DNA of 64,000 nucleotides from Oxalicibacterium flavum (GTDB lineage Bacteria > Pseudomonadota > Gammaproteobacteria > Burkholderiales > Burkholderiaceae_D), in assembly GCF_014635065.1 (NCBI RefSeq), contig NZ_BMCG01000006.1:186001-250000 (forward strand), given 5' to 3'. A program made the position numbers and the translations under genes. The notes under the pieces were generated by a model. That model saw nothing but the letters and a program-made list of their open reading frames with translations. It had not been told where the DNA came from and did no database searches. Each line of letters begins with the position of its first letter. The first letter of the stretch is position 1. This document shows, piece by piece, positions 36,153 to 46,386 of the stretch.

Positions 36153-36731
36153 ATGAATACGATGAACATGACGCGGGAACAGATTTCTGCCTTGATCGAT
36201 AGCGAACTGGCCGACGGGCAGGTCGATATCGCGCTGGCGGCTTTGCGTCAGGAAGAAGCACGTGGTGCGTGGGACATCTATCACCAGATCGGTGATGCGC
36301 TGCGTTCCGATGAACTGAATCTGCCATTGAGCGCGGACTTCAACCAGCGCATGTTTGCGCGTCTGGAGGCCGAGCCGACGATCCTGGCGCCGGTCAACAA
36401 AAAAAACGCCGCTACTCCGCAAACCGGCAGCGTCAGGCGTTTTGCCGTGCCCGGCATGGCTGCAGCGGCTGTTGCTGCGGTGGCTTTCCTCGCGGTACCC
36501 AACATGCTGCCGCAACAGGCGCCGACCCTGGCGTCTGCTCCGGTTGCGCAGCCGGTTGTAGTGGCAAGCGCAACGCCGGAGACGGTCAGCGTCTCCAGTG
36601 AAAACGGAGAAGTCCTGCGCGACCCGCGCATCGACGATTATCTGGCGGCGCATCAACGCTTCTCGCCATCTGTTTACAGCACGGCACAATATGCGCGCTC
36701 GGCGACCTTCGCCGTTGATTCGGAAAAATAA
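36153..36731 (+). CDS. rseA: Anti-sigma-E factor RseA (MucA-like)
   Basis: Inner-membrane protein that sequesters RpoE until cleaved by DegS/RseP-type proteases. 192 residues: an N-terminal anti-sigma domain (TREQISALIDSELADGQVD, then WDIYHQIGDALRS, about 1-75), a single membrane helix (VPGMAAAAVAAVAFLAVPNM, about 105-125) and a periplasmic tail. ATG 36153 with GAGGG upstream; a GTG one codon earlier is possible. The gap to rpoE is 59 bp and the next gene, rseB, starts 5 bp after the stop. Confidence 0.93.
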   Translation: MNTMNMTREQISALIDSELADGQVDIALAALRQEEARGAWDIYHQIGDALRSDELNLPLSADFNQRMFARLEAEPTILAPVNKKNAATPQTGSVRRFAVPGMAAAAVAAVAFLAVPNMLPQQAPTLASAPVAQPVVVASATPETVSVSSENGEVLRDPRIDDYLAAHQRFSPSVYSTAQYARSATFAVDSEK

Positions 36732-36736
36732 CGGTT

Positions 36737-37738
36737 ATGCGGCAGACATTAGGCCTCTTCAAGTTTGTAGTTCTTTTTTCGAGCCTGCTGGCATTTACCT
36801 CCCATGCCGAGAGTATCGAGCAGGCCGGCGAGGCACGTGATGCGCAGGTATGGCTGAAGAAGATTCAGACTTCCGCCAAGCAGCTCGATTACTCCGGTAC
36901 TTTTGTCTATCAGCAGGGCAACCAGGTGCGCACCTCGCGCATCTCGCATATCCGCAGCGGTCGCAACGAGCTCGAGAAGCTCGAGATCCTCGACGGCAAG
37001 CCGCGCGAGTACATCCGCAACAACGAGGAAATCGCCTGCTACGTGCCGGAGAACAAATCCATTCGCGTCGAGAAGCGTGTCTCGCAGGATGTGTTCCCGG
37101 CCATCCTTGGCGCGCAGCCGGACGAACTGCTGCAGCACTATGCGTTGAAGAAGGGCGAGGTCGGCCGCGTGGCCGGTCATGATTGCCAGACTATCGTCCT
37201 CGCGCCCAGGGACAAGCTGCGCTACGGCTACAAGCTGTGGGTCGAGCAGTCGACCGGCCTGTTGCTGAAGGCGCAGACGCTCAATGAAAAGAACGACGTG
37301 GTCGAGCAGATCGCCTTCACCCAGATCGTGATCGGCAATGTGGATGCGGCGTCGGTCAAGCCGAGCTTCCGCAATACCCAGGGCTGGCAGGTCGAGAACG
37401 CGGTGATGCAGGATGCCGACCTGTCCGGCTGGTCGGTCAAGGCCATGCCGCCAGGCTTCAAGAAGACGCGTCAGATGAAACGCCTGGTGACCGACGTGCC
37501 CGCCGAGGGCGGTCAGCCGGTGCAGCGTGAAGTCTCGCAGATCGTCTATACCGACGGTCTGGCAGCCATCTCCGTCTTCATCGAAGCCGGCTCGCAGAGC
37601 CGCACCGAAGGCACGATGCAGCAGGGCGCCATGAACATCGTCGGCAAGCGCCAGGGCGATTACTGGCTGACCATCGTCGGCGAAGTGCCGGCGGCCGCGA
37701 TCCGGCAGGTCGCCAACTCCATCGAGTTCAATCCCTAA
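36737..37738 (+). CDS. rseB: Sigma-E regulatory protein RseB (MucB)
   Basis: Periplasmic protein that binds RseA and shields it from proteolysis until lipoprotein or LPS signals release it. 333 residues; signal peptide MRQTLGLFKFVVLFSSLLAF to about residue 24 (SHA cut before ESIEQA). The mature part has the MucB/RseB N-terminal fold (DYSGTFVYQQGNQVRTSRISH) and C-terminal domain (WSVKAMPPGFKKTRQMKR). Located as expected between rseA and mucD. Confidence 0.95.
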   Translation: MRQTLGLFKFVVLFSSLLAFTSHAESIEQAGEARDAQVWLKKIQTSAKQLDYSGTFVYQQGNQVRTSRISHIRSGRNELEKLEILDGKPREYIRNNEEIACYVPENKSIRVEKRVSQDVFPAILGAQPDELLQHYALKKGEVGRVAGHDCQTIVLAPRDKLRYGYKLWVEQSTGLLLKAQTLNEKNDVVEQIAFTQIVIGNVDAASVKPSFRNTQGWQVENAVMQDADLSGWSVKAMPPGFKKTRQMKRLVTDVPAEGGQPVQREVSQIVYTDGLAAISVFIEAGSQSRTEGTMQQGAMNIVGKRQGDYWLTIVGEVPAAAIRQVANSIEFNP

Positions 37739-37763
37739 TTTTCTTCCTTCCCTGTCAGGTTGT

Positions 37764-39242
37764 ATGAAAACGAAAGAGCTGTTCCGTAAACAATTCTCGG
37801 TTGCGCTGCTGAGTGCCATCGGCGCATTGTTCGTTCCCGCTGCTGCTGGCCTGGCGCCATCGGCGCTGGCGGCGACTTCCGTGGCCGGCTTGCCGGACTT
37901 CACGGATCTGGCGGAAAAAGCCGGACCGGCCGTCGTCAATATCCGTACTACGGAGCGCGTACGCTCCAACGCCAGCGGAGCGATGACGCAGGACGAGGAA
38001 ATGCAGGAGTTCTTCCGCCGCTTCTTCGGCGCACCGCTGCCGCAGCAGCCGGCGCCGCGCCGTCGCCAGCAACCGAATGCCGCGCCTGAAGTCGAGGAAC
38101 AGGTGCCGCGCGGCGTGGGTTCCGGCTTCATCATCTCGGCCGACGGTTTCGTCATGACCAATGCGCACGTGATCGACGGCGCCGATGAAGTCTATGTGAC
38201 GCTGACCGACAAGCGCGAATACAAGGCCAAGATCGTGGGTGCCGACAAGCGTACCGACGTGGCGATCGTCAAGATCGAGGGCAGCAACCTGCCTCGGCTG
38301 ACGATGGGCGATTCCGACAAGATCCGCGTCGGTGAATGGGTGGTCGCGATCGGTTCGCCGTTCGGACTCGACAGCACCGTGACCGCCGGCATTGTTTCTG
38401 CCAAGGCGCGCGACACCGGCGACTACCTGCCGCTGATCCAGACCGATGTCGCGGTCAATCCGGGCAACTCGGGCGGCCCGTTGCTGAACATGCGTGGCGA
38501 GGTGATCGGCATCAATTCTCAGATTTACAGCCGCTCGGGCGGCTTCATGGGCATCTCGTTCGCGGTGCCGATCGATGAAGCGATGCGCGTGGCGGATCAG
38601 TTGCGCACGACCGGCAAGGTCACGCGCGGCCGCATCGGCGTGCAGATCGGCGAAGTGACCAAGGATGTCGCCGAATCGCTGGGCCTGGCGCGCGCGCAGG
38701 GTGCGCTCGTGCAGCGCGTGGAGCCAGACGGTCCGGCAGAGAAGGCCGGCCTTGAGGCGGGCGACGTGATCCTGAAATTCAATGGCACGCAGATCGAACG
38801 TTCGAGCGACCTGCCGCGCATCGTGGGCGCCACCAAGCCCGGTTCGCGTTCGACCGTGACCGTATGGCGCAAGGGTGCGCAGCGCGATCTGAGCGTGAAT
38901 ATCGTCGAACTCGAATCCGATCAGACGGCCGCGCCGCAACAGCAGAATCCGAAAGCGCCGCGTTCGGCCAACATGCTGGGATTGGTGGTTGCCGATCTGA
39001 CGCCGACGCAATTGCGCGCCCTGAATATCGATGGCGGTGCGCTGGTTGAAATGTCGGAGGGAGCGGCAGCGCGTGCTGGCCTGCGCGCAGGCGATATCGT
39101 CCTGCGGGTCAACAACACGGATGTGAAGGACAGCAGGCAGTTCAACGAGCTGGTCGCCAAGCTGGATGCGAAGAAAACCACGCTGTTGCTGGTACGGCGC
39201 GGCGACTCATCGCAGTTCGTGACGGTCAAGCCCCTGCCGTAA
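37764..39242 (+). CDS. mucD: Do-family periplasmic serine protease (MucD/DegP)
   Basis: Envelope quality-control protease/chaperone. 492 residues: a signal peptide (to about residue 35, ALAA), a trypsin-like domain with the triad His135 (TNAHVIDGA), Asp165 (RTDVAIVKI) and Ser236 (NPGNSGGPLL), and two PDZ domains (about 280-370 and 400-490). A Gln/Pro/Arg-rich loop (about 93-110) follows the LA-loop region. It completes the rpoE-rseA-rseB-mucD module; a terminator follows directly. Confidence 0.96.
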   Translation: MKTKELFRKQFSVALLSAIGALFVPAAAGLAPSALAATSVAGLPDFTDLAEKAGPAVVNIRTTERVRSNASGAMTQDEEMQEFFRRFFGAPLPQQPAPRRRQQPNAAPEVEEQVPRGVGSGFIISADGFVMTNAHVIDGADEVYVTLTDKREYKAKIVGADKRTDVAIVKIEGSNLPRLTMGDSDKIRVGEWVVAIGSPFGLDSTVTAGIVSAKARDTGDYLPLIQTDVAVNPGNSGGPLLNMRGEVIGINSQIYSRSGGFMGISFAVPIDEAMRVADQLRTTGKVTRGRIGVQIGEVTKDVAESLGLARAQGALVQRVEPDGPAEKAGLEAGDVILKFNGTQIERSSDLPRIVGATKPGSRSTVTVWRKGAQRDLSVNIVELESDQTAAPQQQNPKAPRSANMLGLVVADLTPTQLRALNIDGGALVEMSEGAAARAGLRAGDIVLRVNNTDVKDSRQFNELVAKLDAKKTTLLLVRRGDSSQFVTVKPLP

Positions 39243-39268
39243 TAAAAGGGCAGTAGGGCAATCGAACC

Positions 39269-39305
39269 AAAGGCTGCATGCCGCGAGGCCTGCAGCCTTT
39301 TTCTT
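39269..39305 (+). terminator. Intrinsic terminator after mucD
   Basis: AAGGCTGCA and TGCAGCCTT, 12-nt loop, then T5-C-T4. It lies directly on top of the proposed start of the glutaredoxin-like gene. Confidence 0.85.
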
Positions 39306-39575
39306 TTGGATCTTCGCGTGCTCCGATTCATTCTCTATTCGCGCAGCTATTGCCACCTTTGCGAGGACATGCGGGCCGCGCTGATCGGCCTGCAGTTGGA
39401 CATGCCTTATACGCTGGACGTGGTGGATGTGGATGCGGATTCCGATCTGGTGGCGCGCTACGACGAATTGGTGCCGGTGCTGCTGGGGGTGAAAGCAACC
39501 GGCGAGGCAATGCAACTCTGTCACTATTTTCTCGACGAAGCGGCGGTACGTGCGTTTGCCGAGGCCGCACAGTGA
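39306..39575 (+). CDS. Glutaredoxin-like protein (DUF836 type)
   Basis: 89 residues of a thioredoxin fold: RFILYSRSYCHLCEDMRAAL with a CxxC redox motif at the first strand/helix junction, a DVVDVDADSDLVARYDELVPVLL central strand region, and a C-terminal helix. The start may be TTG 39306 or GTG 39318, both very close to the terminator of mucD, so expression probably depends on read-through. This small gene is commonly found between mucD and lepA in Betaproteobacteria. Redox partner unknown. Confidence 0.82.
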   Translation: MDLRVLRFILYSRSYCHLCEDMRAALIGLQLDMPYTLDVVDVDADSDLVARYDELVPVLLGVKATGEAMQLCHYFLDEAAVRAFAEAAQ

Positions 39576-39641
39576 GCGGGCAGGCAGTGCGGCAGGGTTC
39601 GGGCGGCTGCAATTTGCCGGCTTTTCCCCTCTGAATTCCGG

Positions 39642-39647
39642 TAGAAT
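39642..39647 (+). promoter_or_regulatory. Likely -10 element for lepA leader RNA
   Basis: TAGAAT with a G+C-rich discriminator (GCCGGGGCCG) about 90 bp upstream of lepA. The -35 is not obvious. Confidence 0.4.
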
Positions 39648-39673
39648 GCCGGGGCCGTCATCCATCTGTCACA

Positions 39674-39719
39674 AGGCGCTCGCCTGGGAAGAACGTTCCC
39701 GCATGGAGCGCTTTTTTTG
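39674..39719 (+). terminator. Attenuator-like hairpin upstream of lepA
   Basis: GCGCTC (39676-39681) pairs with GAGCGC (39706-39711); inside it GGGAA-GAACG-TTCCC forms a second stem; seven T follow. It lies 18 bp before lepA, downstream of the -10 box at 39642, so it may regulate lepA transcription or end upstream transcription. Confidence 0.7.
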
Positions 39720-39736
39720 TAGTCGTTAATTGGTTA

Positions 39737-41530
39737 ATGAACAACATCCGCAATTTTTCCATCATCGCTCACATCGACCATGGCAAATCCACGCTCGCCG
39801 ATCGCATCATTCAATTGTGCGGCGGCCTGTCCGATCGTGAAATGGAAGCCCAGGTGCTCGATTCGATGGATATCGAGCGCGAGCGCGGCATTACCATCAA
39901 GGCGCAGACCGCAGCGCTGACCTACAAGGCCAGAGACGGCCAGATTTACAATCTCAATCTCATCGATACGCCGGGCCACGTCGATTTCAGCTATGAAGTC
40001 AGCCGTTCGCTATCGGCCTGCGAAGGCGCGCTGCTGGTGGTTGACGCTTCGCAGGGCGTGGAGGCGCAGACGGTCGCCAACTGCTACACCGCGCTCGACC
40101 TCGGCGTGGAAGTGGTGCCGGTGCTCAACAAGATCGACCTGCCTTCGGCCGATCCCGACAGCGCCAGTGCCGAAATCGAGGAAGTCATCGGCATCGATGC
40201 CAGTGATGCCGTGCATTGCTCGGCCAAGACCGGCCTCGGCGTGCAGGACGTGCTGGAATCGCTGATCGCCAAGGTGCCGCCGCCGGTTGGCGACGCCACC
40301 GCGCCGCTGCAGGCGCTGATCGTCGATTCGTGGTTCGACAACTACGTCGGCGTGGTGATGCTGGTGCGCGTCAAGAACGGCACGCTGCGGCCCAAGGACA
40401 AGATTCGCCTGATGGCGACTGGCACCACGCACCTGGTGGAAAGCGTGGGCGTGTTCACGCCGAAGTCGATCGCGCGCGACGAACTGACGGCCGGACAGGT
40501 GGGTTTCATCATCGCCGGCATCAAGGAACTGAAGGCGGCGCGCGTGGGCGATACCGTGACGCTGGTCAGCCAGCCGGCTGCCGCGCCGTTGCCCGGCTTC
40601 AAGGAAGTGCAGCCGCAGGTGTTCGCCGGCCTGTTTCCGGTCGAGGCCAACCAGTACGATGCGCTGCGCGATTCGCTCGAGAAGCTCAAGCTCAACGACG
40701 CGGCGCTGATGTACGAACCGGAAGTCTCGCAGGCGCTGGGCTTCGGCTTCCGTTGCGGCTTCCTGGGACTGCTGCATATGGAGATCGTGCAGGAACGTCT
40801 CGAGCGCGAGTTCGACATGGACCTGATCACGACCGCGCCGACCGTGATCTACGAGGTCATCCAGCGCGATGGCAGCACCATCATGGTCGACAACCCGTCC
40901 AAGATGCCCGAGCCGTCCAGGATCGAGGAAATCCGCGAGCCGATCGTCACCGTCAATCTCTACATGCCGCAGGAATACGTGGGTTCGGTCATCACGCTGT
41001 GCACGCAGAAGCGCGGCGTGCAGATGGACATGAATTATCACGGCAAGCAGGTCAAGCTGGTCTATGAGATGCCGATGGCCGAGATCGTGCTCGACTTCTT
41101 CGACAAGCTCAAATCGACCTCGCGCGGCTATGCGTCGATGGATTACGAGTTCAAGGAGAACCGCGCGTCCGACGTGGTCAAGGTCGATATGCTGATCAAC
41201 AGCGAGAAGGTCGATGCACTGGCCATCATCGTGCACCGTACCGCGGCGCAGTTCCGCGGCCGCGCGGTGGCGGCCAAGATGCGCGAGCTGATTCCGCGCC
41301 AGATGTTCGACGTTGCGATCCAGGCTGCCATCGGTGCCAACATCATTTCGCGCGAGAACGTCAAGGCCATGCGCAAGAACGTGCTGGCCAAGTGCTATGG
41401 CGGCGATATCAGCCGCAAACGCAAGCTGCTCGAGAAACAGAAGGCCGGCAAGAAGCGCATGAAGCAGGTGGGATCGGTCGAGATTCCGCAGGAAGCATTC
41501 CTGGCCATTCTACAAGTGGAAGACAAATGA
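39737..41530 (+). CDS. lepA: Elongation factor 4 (LepA)
   Basis: Ribosome-bound GTPase. 597 residues: G1 [15 protein letters not shown]2 [11 protein letters not shown]3 DTPGHVDF, G4 NKIDLP; EF-G-like domains; and the LepA-specific C-terminal domain with [20 protein letters not shown] and [23 protein letters not shown]. The stop overlaps the lepB start by 4 bp. It heads a long colinear run of genes down to pgsA. Confidence 0.98.
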   Translation: MNNIRNFSIIAHIDHGKSTLADRIIQLCGGLSDREMEAQVLDSMDIERERGITIKAQTAALTYKARDGQIYNLNLIDTPGHVDFSYEVSRSLSACEGALLVVDASQGVEAQTVANCYTALDLGVEVVPVLNKIDLPSADPDSASAEIEEVIGIDASDAVHCSAKTGLGVQDVLESLIAKVPPPVGDATAPLQALIVDSWFDNYVGVVMLVRVKNGTLRPKDKIRLMATGTTHLVESVGVFTPKSIARDELTAGQVGFIIAGIKELKAARVGDTVTLVSQPAAAPLPGFKEVQPQVFAGLFPVEANQYDALRDSLEKLKLNDAALMYEPEVSQALGFGFRCGFLGLLHMEIVQERLEREFDMDLITTAPTVIYEVIQRDGSTIMVDNPSKMPEPSRIEEIREPIVTVNLYMPQEYVGSVITLCTQKRGVQMDMNYHGKQVKLVYEMPMAEIVLDFFDKLKSTSRGYASMDYEFKENRASDVVKVDMLINSEKVDALAIIVHRTAAQFRGRAVAAKMRELIPRQMFDVAIQAAIGANIISRENVKAMRKNVLAKCYGGDISRKRKLLEKQKAGKKRMKQVGSVEIPQEAFLAILQVEDK

Positions 41531-42438
41531 CATTGCAAGACATACTGGGCAATTTTTCGCTGATCCTGTTCGTGCTGACCATCGGCACGGGCGTCATCTG
41601 GGTGCTGGACCGTTTCTATCTGTCTCGCAAGCGCGAGGAAAAGGCCGAAGCCGTGCTGGCCGAATTCGATGCGCGCAATGCGCGTCTGGCGGGCGAGGGC
41701 GTCAAGCCGGACGACAACGGCCGCGCCGCGCTCAAGGCTTCGCTGCTGCGCCAGCCGACCTGGATCGAGTATTCGGGCAGCTTTTTCCCGGTGATTGCGC
41801 TGGTGTTCTTTCTGCGCTCGTTTCTCTACGAACCGTTCAAGATTCCGTCAACCTCCATGCTGCCGACGCTGGAAGTGGGCGACCTGATCCTGGTCAACAA
41901 GTATGAGTACGGCATTCGACTGCCGATCATCAACAAGAAGATCATCGAAATCGGCGAGCCGCAGCGCGGCGATGTCATGGTGTTCAAGTACCCCGAAAAC
42001 CTGGCGCTCGACTATATCAAGCGCGTGGTCGGGGTGCCTGGCGACACCGTGGCCTACAAGAACAAGAAGTTGATCGTCAACGGCACGCCGGTGAGCTATG
42101 AACCGCTGCGCGATTATCTGGACGAGGAAACGCTCAGTTATTCGCGCCAGTTCAAGGAAAAACTGGGCGAGACCGACCACCGCATCCTCAACAATCCGCG
42201 CGTGCCGGCCTATGTGCCGAACCCGCATGATTTCCCGCATCGCGAAAACTGCACCTACGACAGCGAAGGCTTCGTCTGCAAGGTCCCCGCTGGACAATAC
42301 TTCATGATGGGGGATAATCGCGACAACAGTCTGGACAGCCGCTACTGGGGCTTCGTGCCCGACCAGAACATCGTCGGCCGCGCCTTCTTCATCTGGCTGA
42401 ACCTGGGCGATCTGGGCCGGATTGGACGTTTCCAATAA
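41527..42438 (+). CDS. lepB: Signal peptidase I (LepB)
   Basis: Cleaves signal peptides on the periplasmic side of the inner membrane. 303 residues with two membrane helices (about 8-28 and 80-98), the catalytic Ser110 in [14 protein letters not shown] and the general-base Lys165 in [11 protein letters not shown], and [14 protein letters not shown] near the C-terminus. Start at ATG 41527 ([11 protein letters not shown]), overlapping lepA; a longer in-frame extension upstream lies inside lepA and is rejected. Confidence 0.97.
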   Translation: MTLQDILGNFSLILFVLTIGTGVIWVLDRFYLSRKREEKAEAVLAEFDARNARLAGEGVKPDDNGRAALKASLLRQPTWIEYSGSFFPVIALVFFLRSFLYEPFKIPSTSMLPTLEVGDLILVNKYEYGIRLPIINKKIIEIGEPQRGDVMVFKYPENLALDYIKRVVGVPGDTVAYKNKKLIVNGTPVSYEPLRDYLDEETLSYSRQFKEKLGETDHRILNNPRVPAYVPNPHDFPHRENCTYDSEGFVCKVPAGQYFMMGDNRDNSLDSRYWGFVPDQNIVGRAFFIWLNLGDLGRIGRFQ

Positions 42439-42460
42439 GAAAACATTCAGGGAGTGTTGC

Positions 42461-42853
42461 ATGGCATCGTCATTGTTTCCGCGTAGCAGGCAGCAAGGTG
42501 TTTCGCTCTTGAATTTAATTATTTTTCTGGCAATTATCGGAGGCATTGCCGTTCTGGCAATGAAGGTGGTGCCGACGGTGACAGAGTACCTGTCGGCCAA
42601 GAAGGCCATCCAGAGCATCAAGGCCGCAGGCGGCTCGCCGCAGGAAATGCGGGCGGCTTTCAACCGGCAGGCCGAGGTGGGCTATATCACTTCGCTCAAG
42701 GGCAGCGATCTCGATATCGTGCGCCAGGGCGACCAGACCGAGCTTTCTTTTGCTTATCAGAAAGTCATTCCTTTGGCAGGGCCGGTCAGCCTGTTGATCG
42801 ACTACGAAGCCTCCACTGGCGACAGTCGAACGGCCCAACCTGCGGTACCATGA
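42461..42853 (+). CDS. DUF4845 membrane protein
   Basis: 130-residue protein with a pilin-like hydrophobic N-terminus (QQGVSLLNLIIFLAIIGGIA) and one membrane span, followed by a soluble region (AKKAIQSIKAAG). It is often found between lepB and rnc in Betaproteobacteria. It resembles a class III or pseudopilin start but lacks the canonical Phe and Glu arrangement. ATG 42461 has AGGGAG upstream. Function unknown. Confidence 0.85.
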   Translation: MASSLFPRSRQQGVSLLNLIIFLAIIGGIAVLAMKVVPTVTEYLSAKKAIQSIKAAGGSPQEMRAAFNRQAEVGYITSLKGSDLDIVRQGDQTELSFAYQKVIPLAGPVSLLIDYEASTGDSRTAQPAVP

Positions 42854-42896
42854 ACGGATGAAAAAAGGACGCGCGCAAGCGTGAAGCGATGAAACG

Positions 42897-43883
42897 ATGG
42901 ATTTGATGTTATTGCAGACCCGGCTGGGCCATACATTCAGGGATGTTGTCTTGCTGCAGCAGGCCCTGACGCATCGCAGCCACAGCGGGGTGCATAACGA
43001 GCGTCTGGAGTTCCTTGGCGACTCCATCCTGAACTGCGTGGTGGCGTCGCTGCTGTTCGACCGCTATACCAAGATCGACGAAGGCGACCTCTCGCGCCTG
43101 CGTGCCAATCTCGTCAAGCAGCAGTCGCTGTACGAGATCGCGCAGCGCCTCGAACTCTCGCAGTTCCTGCGGTTGGGCGAGGGTGAACTCAAGTCAGGCG
43201 GCTTCCGCCGGCCATCGATCCTGGCCGATACGCTGGAAGCCCTGTTCGGCGCAATCTACCTTGACGCCGGCTTCGACGCCGCGCGCGACGTGATCCGCGC
43301 GCTTTACATCCCGATCCTCGACACCGTCGATCCCAAGACGCTCGGCAAGGATGCCAAGACCCTGCTGCAGGAATACCTGCAGGGCAAGAAGATTCCGCTG
43401 CCGCAGTACAACGTGGTCGCCACGCATGGTGCCGCGCACAACCAGGAATTCGAGGTCGAATGCCTGGTGCCCAAGCTCGACATCCAGGTGTTCGGCACCG
43501 GCGGCAGCCGCCGCGCGGGCGAGCAGGCCGCGGCCAAGCTGGCGCTGGAAGCGGTGCAGGTAGCGCTGGCGAAGACGCCGGCTACCGCGCGCAAGAGCCG
43601 CCCGCGTACGGCGCAGTTGAAGCTGGCCGGCATCGCCACCGTGCAGGGCGATCATCCGGCCGAGGAACGCGCCAAGCCGGTGCCCAAATCGCGCGGCGAA
43701 GGCAAGGCTAAATCCGAAGCCGGTGCCGATAGCCGTATCGCCGGCAATCCACCGGTCGCGACCGACGAACCGGCGGCCGTCAACGACGATCGCCAGCAGA
43801 GCCTGATCGCGCCGGCCGCCCACCATGACGGCGAGGCGGAAACCGCGGCCGCCACCACTTCTTCCCAGACAAAGATTGCATGA
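42897..43883 (+). CDS. rnc: Ribonuclease III with long C-terminal tail
   Basis: Double-strand-specific endoribonuclease for rRNA and mRNA processing. The catalytic domain holds [12 protein letters not shown] (metal-binding acidic residues) and the second acidic site in [17 protein letters not shown]; a double-stranded RNA-binding domain (about 155-225) follows. The family is usually about 225-250 residues; here 328, because about 100 residues of charged Ala/Arg/Glu-rich, probably disordered sequence follow the dsRBD. The stop overlaps era by 4 bp, as in other proteobacteria. Confidence 0.96.
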   Translation: MDLMLLQTRLGHTFRDVVLLQQALTHRSHSGVHNERLEFLGDSILNCVVASLLFDRYTKIDEGDLSRLRANLVKQQSLYEIAQRLELSQFLRLGEGELKSGGFRRPSILADTLEALFGAIYLDAGFDAARDVIRALYIPILDTVDPKTLGKDAKTLLQEYLQGKKIPLPQYNVVATHGAAHNQEFEVECLVPKLDIQVFGTGGSRRAGEQAAAKLALEAVQVALAKTPATARKSRPRTAQLKLAGIATVQGDHPAEERAKPVPKSRGEGKAKSEAGADSRIAGNPPVATDEPAAVNDDRQQSLIAPAAHHDGEAETAAATTSSQTKIA

Positions 43884-44782
43884 CTGAATCCCACGCGCAG
43901 CCCGACTTTCGATGCGGTTACATCGCCATCGTCGGCCGCCCCAATGTCGGTAAATCGACGCTCATGAACCAGCTGATCGGCGCCAAGGTCAGCATCACCT
44001 CGCGCAAGGCACAGACCACGCGGCACCGCATCACCGGCATCCAGACCACGGACGACGCGCAGTTCGTCTATGTCGATACGCCGGGTTTCCAGACCCGCCA
44101 TTCGAACGCGCTGAACAAGACGCTGAACCGCACCGTCACCAATACGCTGACCGCGTCCGACGTGATCCTCTACGTGATCGAGGCCGGCACCTTCGGCCAG
44201 GCCGACCAGCAGGTGCTGGACCTGATCCCGGCCGATGTGCCGTGCATCCTCGTCATCAACAAGTCGGACCGTATCAAGGACAAGGCGGGGCTAATGCCGT
44301 TTGCGCAGCAGGTCGCCGCCAGGCGCGACTTCACGGCCGTGGTGCCGGTCTCGGCCAAGCTGCGCTTTCAGCTCGACAACCTGCAGAGCGAGATTCGCAC
44401 GCATCTGCCGGAGAATCCGCCGGTGTTCGGCGAAGACGACATCACCGACCGCAGCGAGAAATTCCTGGCGGCCGAGATCGTGCGCGAGAAGGTGTTCCGC
44501 TTCGTCGGCGACGAGCTGCCCTACACCAGCACCGTGCTGATCGAACAGTTTCAGCAGGAAGGCGATCTGCGCCGTGTGTTTGCCGCCATCCTGGTCGAGC
44601 GCGACACGCACAAGGCAATGGTGATCGGCAACAAGGGCGCGCGCCTGAAGGACATCTCGACCCAGGCGCGGCTCGACATGGAGCGCCTGTTCGGCGGTCC
44701 CGTCTATCTCGAGATCTGGGTCAAGGTCAAATCCGGCTGGGCCGACAACGAAGCCGGTCTGCGCGCCTACGGCTACGAATAA
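43880..44782 (+). CDS. era: GTPase Era
   Basis: GTPase that binds 16S rRNA and takes part in 30S assembly. 300 residues: G1 [15 protein letters not shown]3 DTPGFQ, G4 NKSD, and a C-terminal KH domain with [17 protein letters not shown]. It overlaps rnc by 4 bp and leads into recO 10 bp later. Confidence 0.98.
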   Translation: MTESHAQPDFRCGYIAIVGRPNVGKSTLMNQLIGAKVSITSRKAQTTRHRITGIQTTDDAQFVYVDTPGFQTRHSNALNKTLNRTVTNTLTASDVILYVIEAGTFGQADQQVLDLIPADVPCILVINKSDRIKDKAGLMPFAQQVAARRDFTAVVPVSAKLRFQLDNLQSEIRTHLPENPPVFGEDDITDRSEKFLAAEIVREKVFRFVGDELPYTSTVLIEQFQQEGDLRRVFAAILVERDTHKAMVIGNKGARLKDISTQARLDMERLFGGPVYLEIWVKVKSGWADNEAGLRAYGYE

Positions 44783-44792
44783 GCGGACGCCG

Positions 44793-45599
44793 ATGGCCGT
44801 CATTTCCGCCGACAACATTTCTTCCCTGTCTTCCGACGCCAAGGAACCGGCGAAAGCGCCGGCGCGGCGTGCACGTCCGGCCGAGAAGGAATTGCGCATC
44901 GCCGACCAGCCGGCCTTCGTGCTGCACAGCTATCCCTACAAGGAAACCAGCCTGATCGTCGATGTGCTGTCGCGCGATCACGGCCGTGTCGCGCTGGTGG
45001 CCAAGGGCGCCAAGCGCCCGCATTCCAGGTTGCGCGGCGTGCTGCAGACTTTCCAGCCACTGTCGCTGAGCTGGAGCGGCAAATCGGAAGTGCGCACGCT
45101 GACGGCGGCCGAGTGGGTCGGTGGCCTGCTGCCGCTCGAGAAATCGGCGCTGCTGTGCGGCTTCTACCTGAACGAACTGCTGGTCAAGTTGCTGGTGCGC
45201 GACGATCCGCATCCGGCACTGTTCTCCCACTATACGAGCGCGCTCAACCAGCTTGCGCACGACGAGCCACCGGCCATCGTGCTGCGCAAGTTCGAGCGCG
45301 CGCTGCTCAAGGAAAGCGGCGTGGCCGGCGACTGGACGCGCTGTACGGTCAGTCGCGAGACGGTGATCGCCGATCTGCTGTACGTGATCGATCCGGAAGC
45401 GGGACCGCGTCCCGCGCACGTCGCCGACACCGCGCCCAAGGTCCTCGGCAAGACGCTGCTGGATATGGATAATGAAGACTATGCGGACGCCACCACGCAG
45501 ACGCAAAGCAAGTTCCTGATGCGCTTCCTGCTTGCGCATCATCTGCATGGCGCCACCCTGAACACGCGTCAGATCCTGATCGATCTGCTGCAGCTTTGA
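44793..45599 (+). CDS. recO: DNA repair protein RecO
   Basis: RecFOR-pathway mediator that loads RecA onto SSB-coated DNA. 268 residues, longer than E. coli RecO (242) by an N-terminal Ala/Pro/Arg-rich extension of about 35 residues before the OB-fold ([21 protein letters not shown]). ATG 44793 is the first suitable start; an internal start would shorten but not alter the domain. Sits in the usual era-recO-pdxJ order. Confidence 0.94.
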   Translation: MAVISADNISSLSSDAKEPAKAPARRARPAEKELRIADQPAFVLHSYPYKETSLIVDVLSRDHGRVALVAKGAKRPHSRLRGVLQTFQPLSLSWSGKSEVRTLTAAEWVGGLLPLEKSALLCGFYLNELLVKLLVRDDPHPALFSHYTSALNQLAHDEPPAIVLRKFERALLKESGVAGDWTRCTVSRETVIADLLYVIDPEAGPRPAHVADTAPKVLGKTLLDMDNEDYADATTQTQSKFLMRFLLAHHLHGATLNTRQILIDLLQL

Positions 45600-45609
45600 C
45601 GGAACATTC

Positions 45610-46386
45610 ATGAGCTTCCTGCAACCCAATCATCCGGGCATCGAGCTCGGCATCAACATCGACCACGTCGCCACGCTGCGCAATGCGCGCGGCACGTCCT
45701 ATCCCGATCCGCTGCAGGCCGCGCTGCTGGCCGAAGAGGCGGGCGCGGATGCAATCACGCTGCACCTGCGCGAGGATCGCCGCCACATCAAGGATGCCGA
45801 TGTCGAACTGATCCGTCCGCAATTGCGCACGCGCATGAATCTCGAATCGGCGGTGACGTCGGAAATGATCGACTTCGCCTGCCGCATCCGCCCGCAGGAC
45901 GTCTGTCTGGTGCCCGAGCGGCGCGAGGAAGTGACGACCGAAGGCGGGCTCGACGTGGTGCGTCATTTCACCGAGGTCAGCGCCGCCGTGCGGCAACTGC
46001 ACGCGCAGGACATTCGCGTGAGCCTGTTCATCGATCCCGATGCCGAACAGATCGCGGCCGCCGAGGAAACCGGCGCGCGCGTGATCGAACTGCACACCGG
46101 CCGCTACGCGGACGCGCACGACGATGCCGAACAGCAGCGCGAACTGGCGCGCATCCGCGATGCCGTGACCGAAGGCGTGCGCCATGGCCTCAAGGTCAAT
46201 GCCGGCCACGGCCTGCATTACACCAACGTGCAGGCGATCGCCGCGATTGCCGATATCGCCGAACTCAACATCGGCCACGCGATCGTCGCGCACGCGGTGT
46301 TCGCCGGCTGGCAGAACGCGGTGCGCGAGATGAAGGCCATCATGGTGGCGGCGCGCCTGTCCGGGCACATGGCGGAGCGCGCATGA
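45610..46386 (+). CDS. pdxJ: Pyridoxine 5'-phosphate synthase (PdxJ)
   Basis: Last step of the DXP-dependent vitamin B6 route, joining 1-deoxyxylulose 5-phosphate with 3-amino-2-oxopropyl phosphate. 258 residues, with [16 protein letters not shown] at the start, the [12 protein letters not shown] and [15 protein letters not shown] segments, and [11 protein letters not shown]. The stop overlaps acpS by 4 bp, as in E. coli. Confidence 0.98.
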   Translation: MSFLQPNHPGIELGINIDHVATLRNARGTSYPDPLQAALLAEEAGADAITLHLREDRRHIKDADVELIRPQLRTRMNLESAVTSEMIDFACRIRPQDVCLVPERREEVTTEGGLDVVRHFTEVSAAVRQLHAQDIRVSLFIDPDAEQIAAAEETGARVIELHTGRYADAHDDAEQQRELARIRDAVTEGVRHGLKVNAGHGLHYTNVQAIAAIADIAELNIGHAIVAHAVFAGWQNAVREMKAIMVAARLSGHMAERA

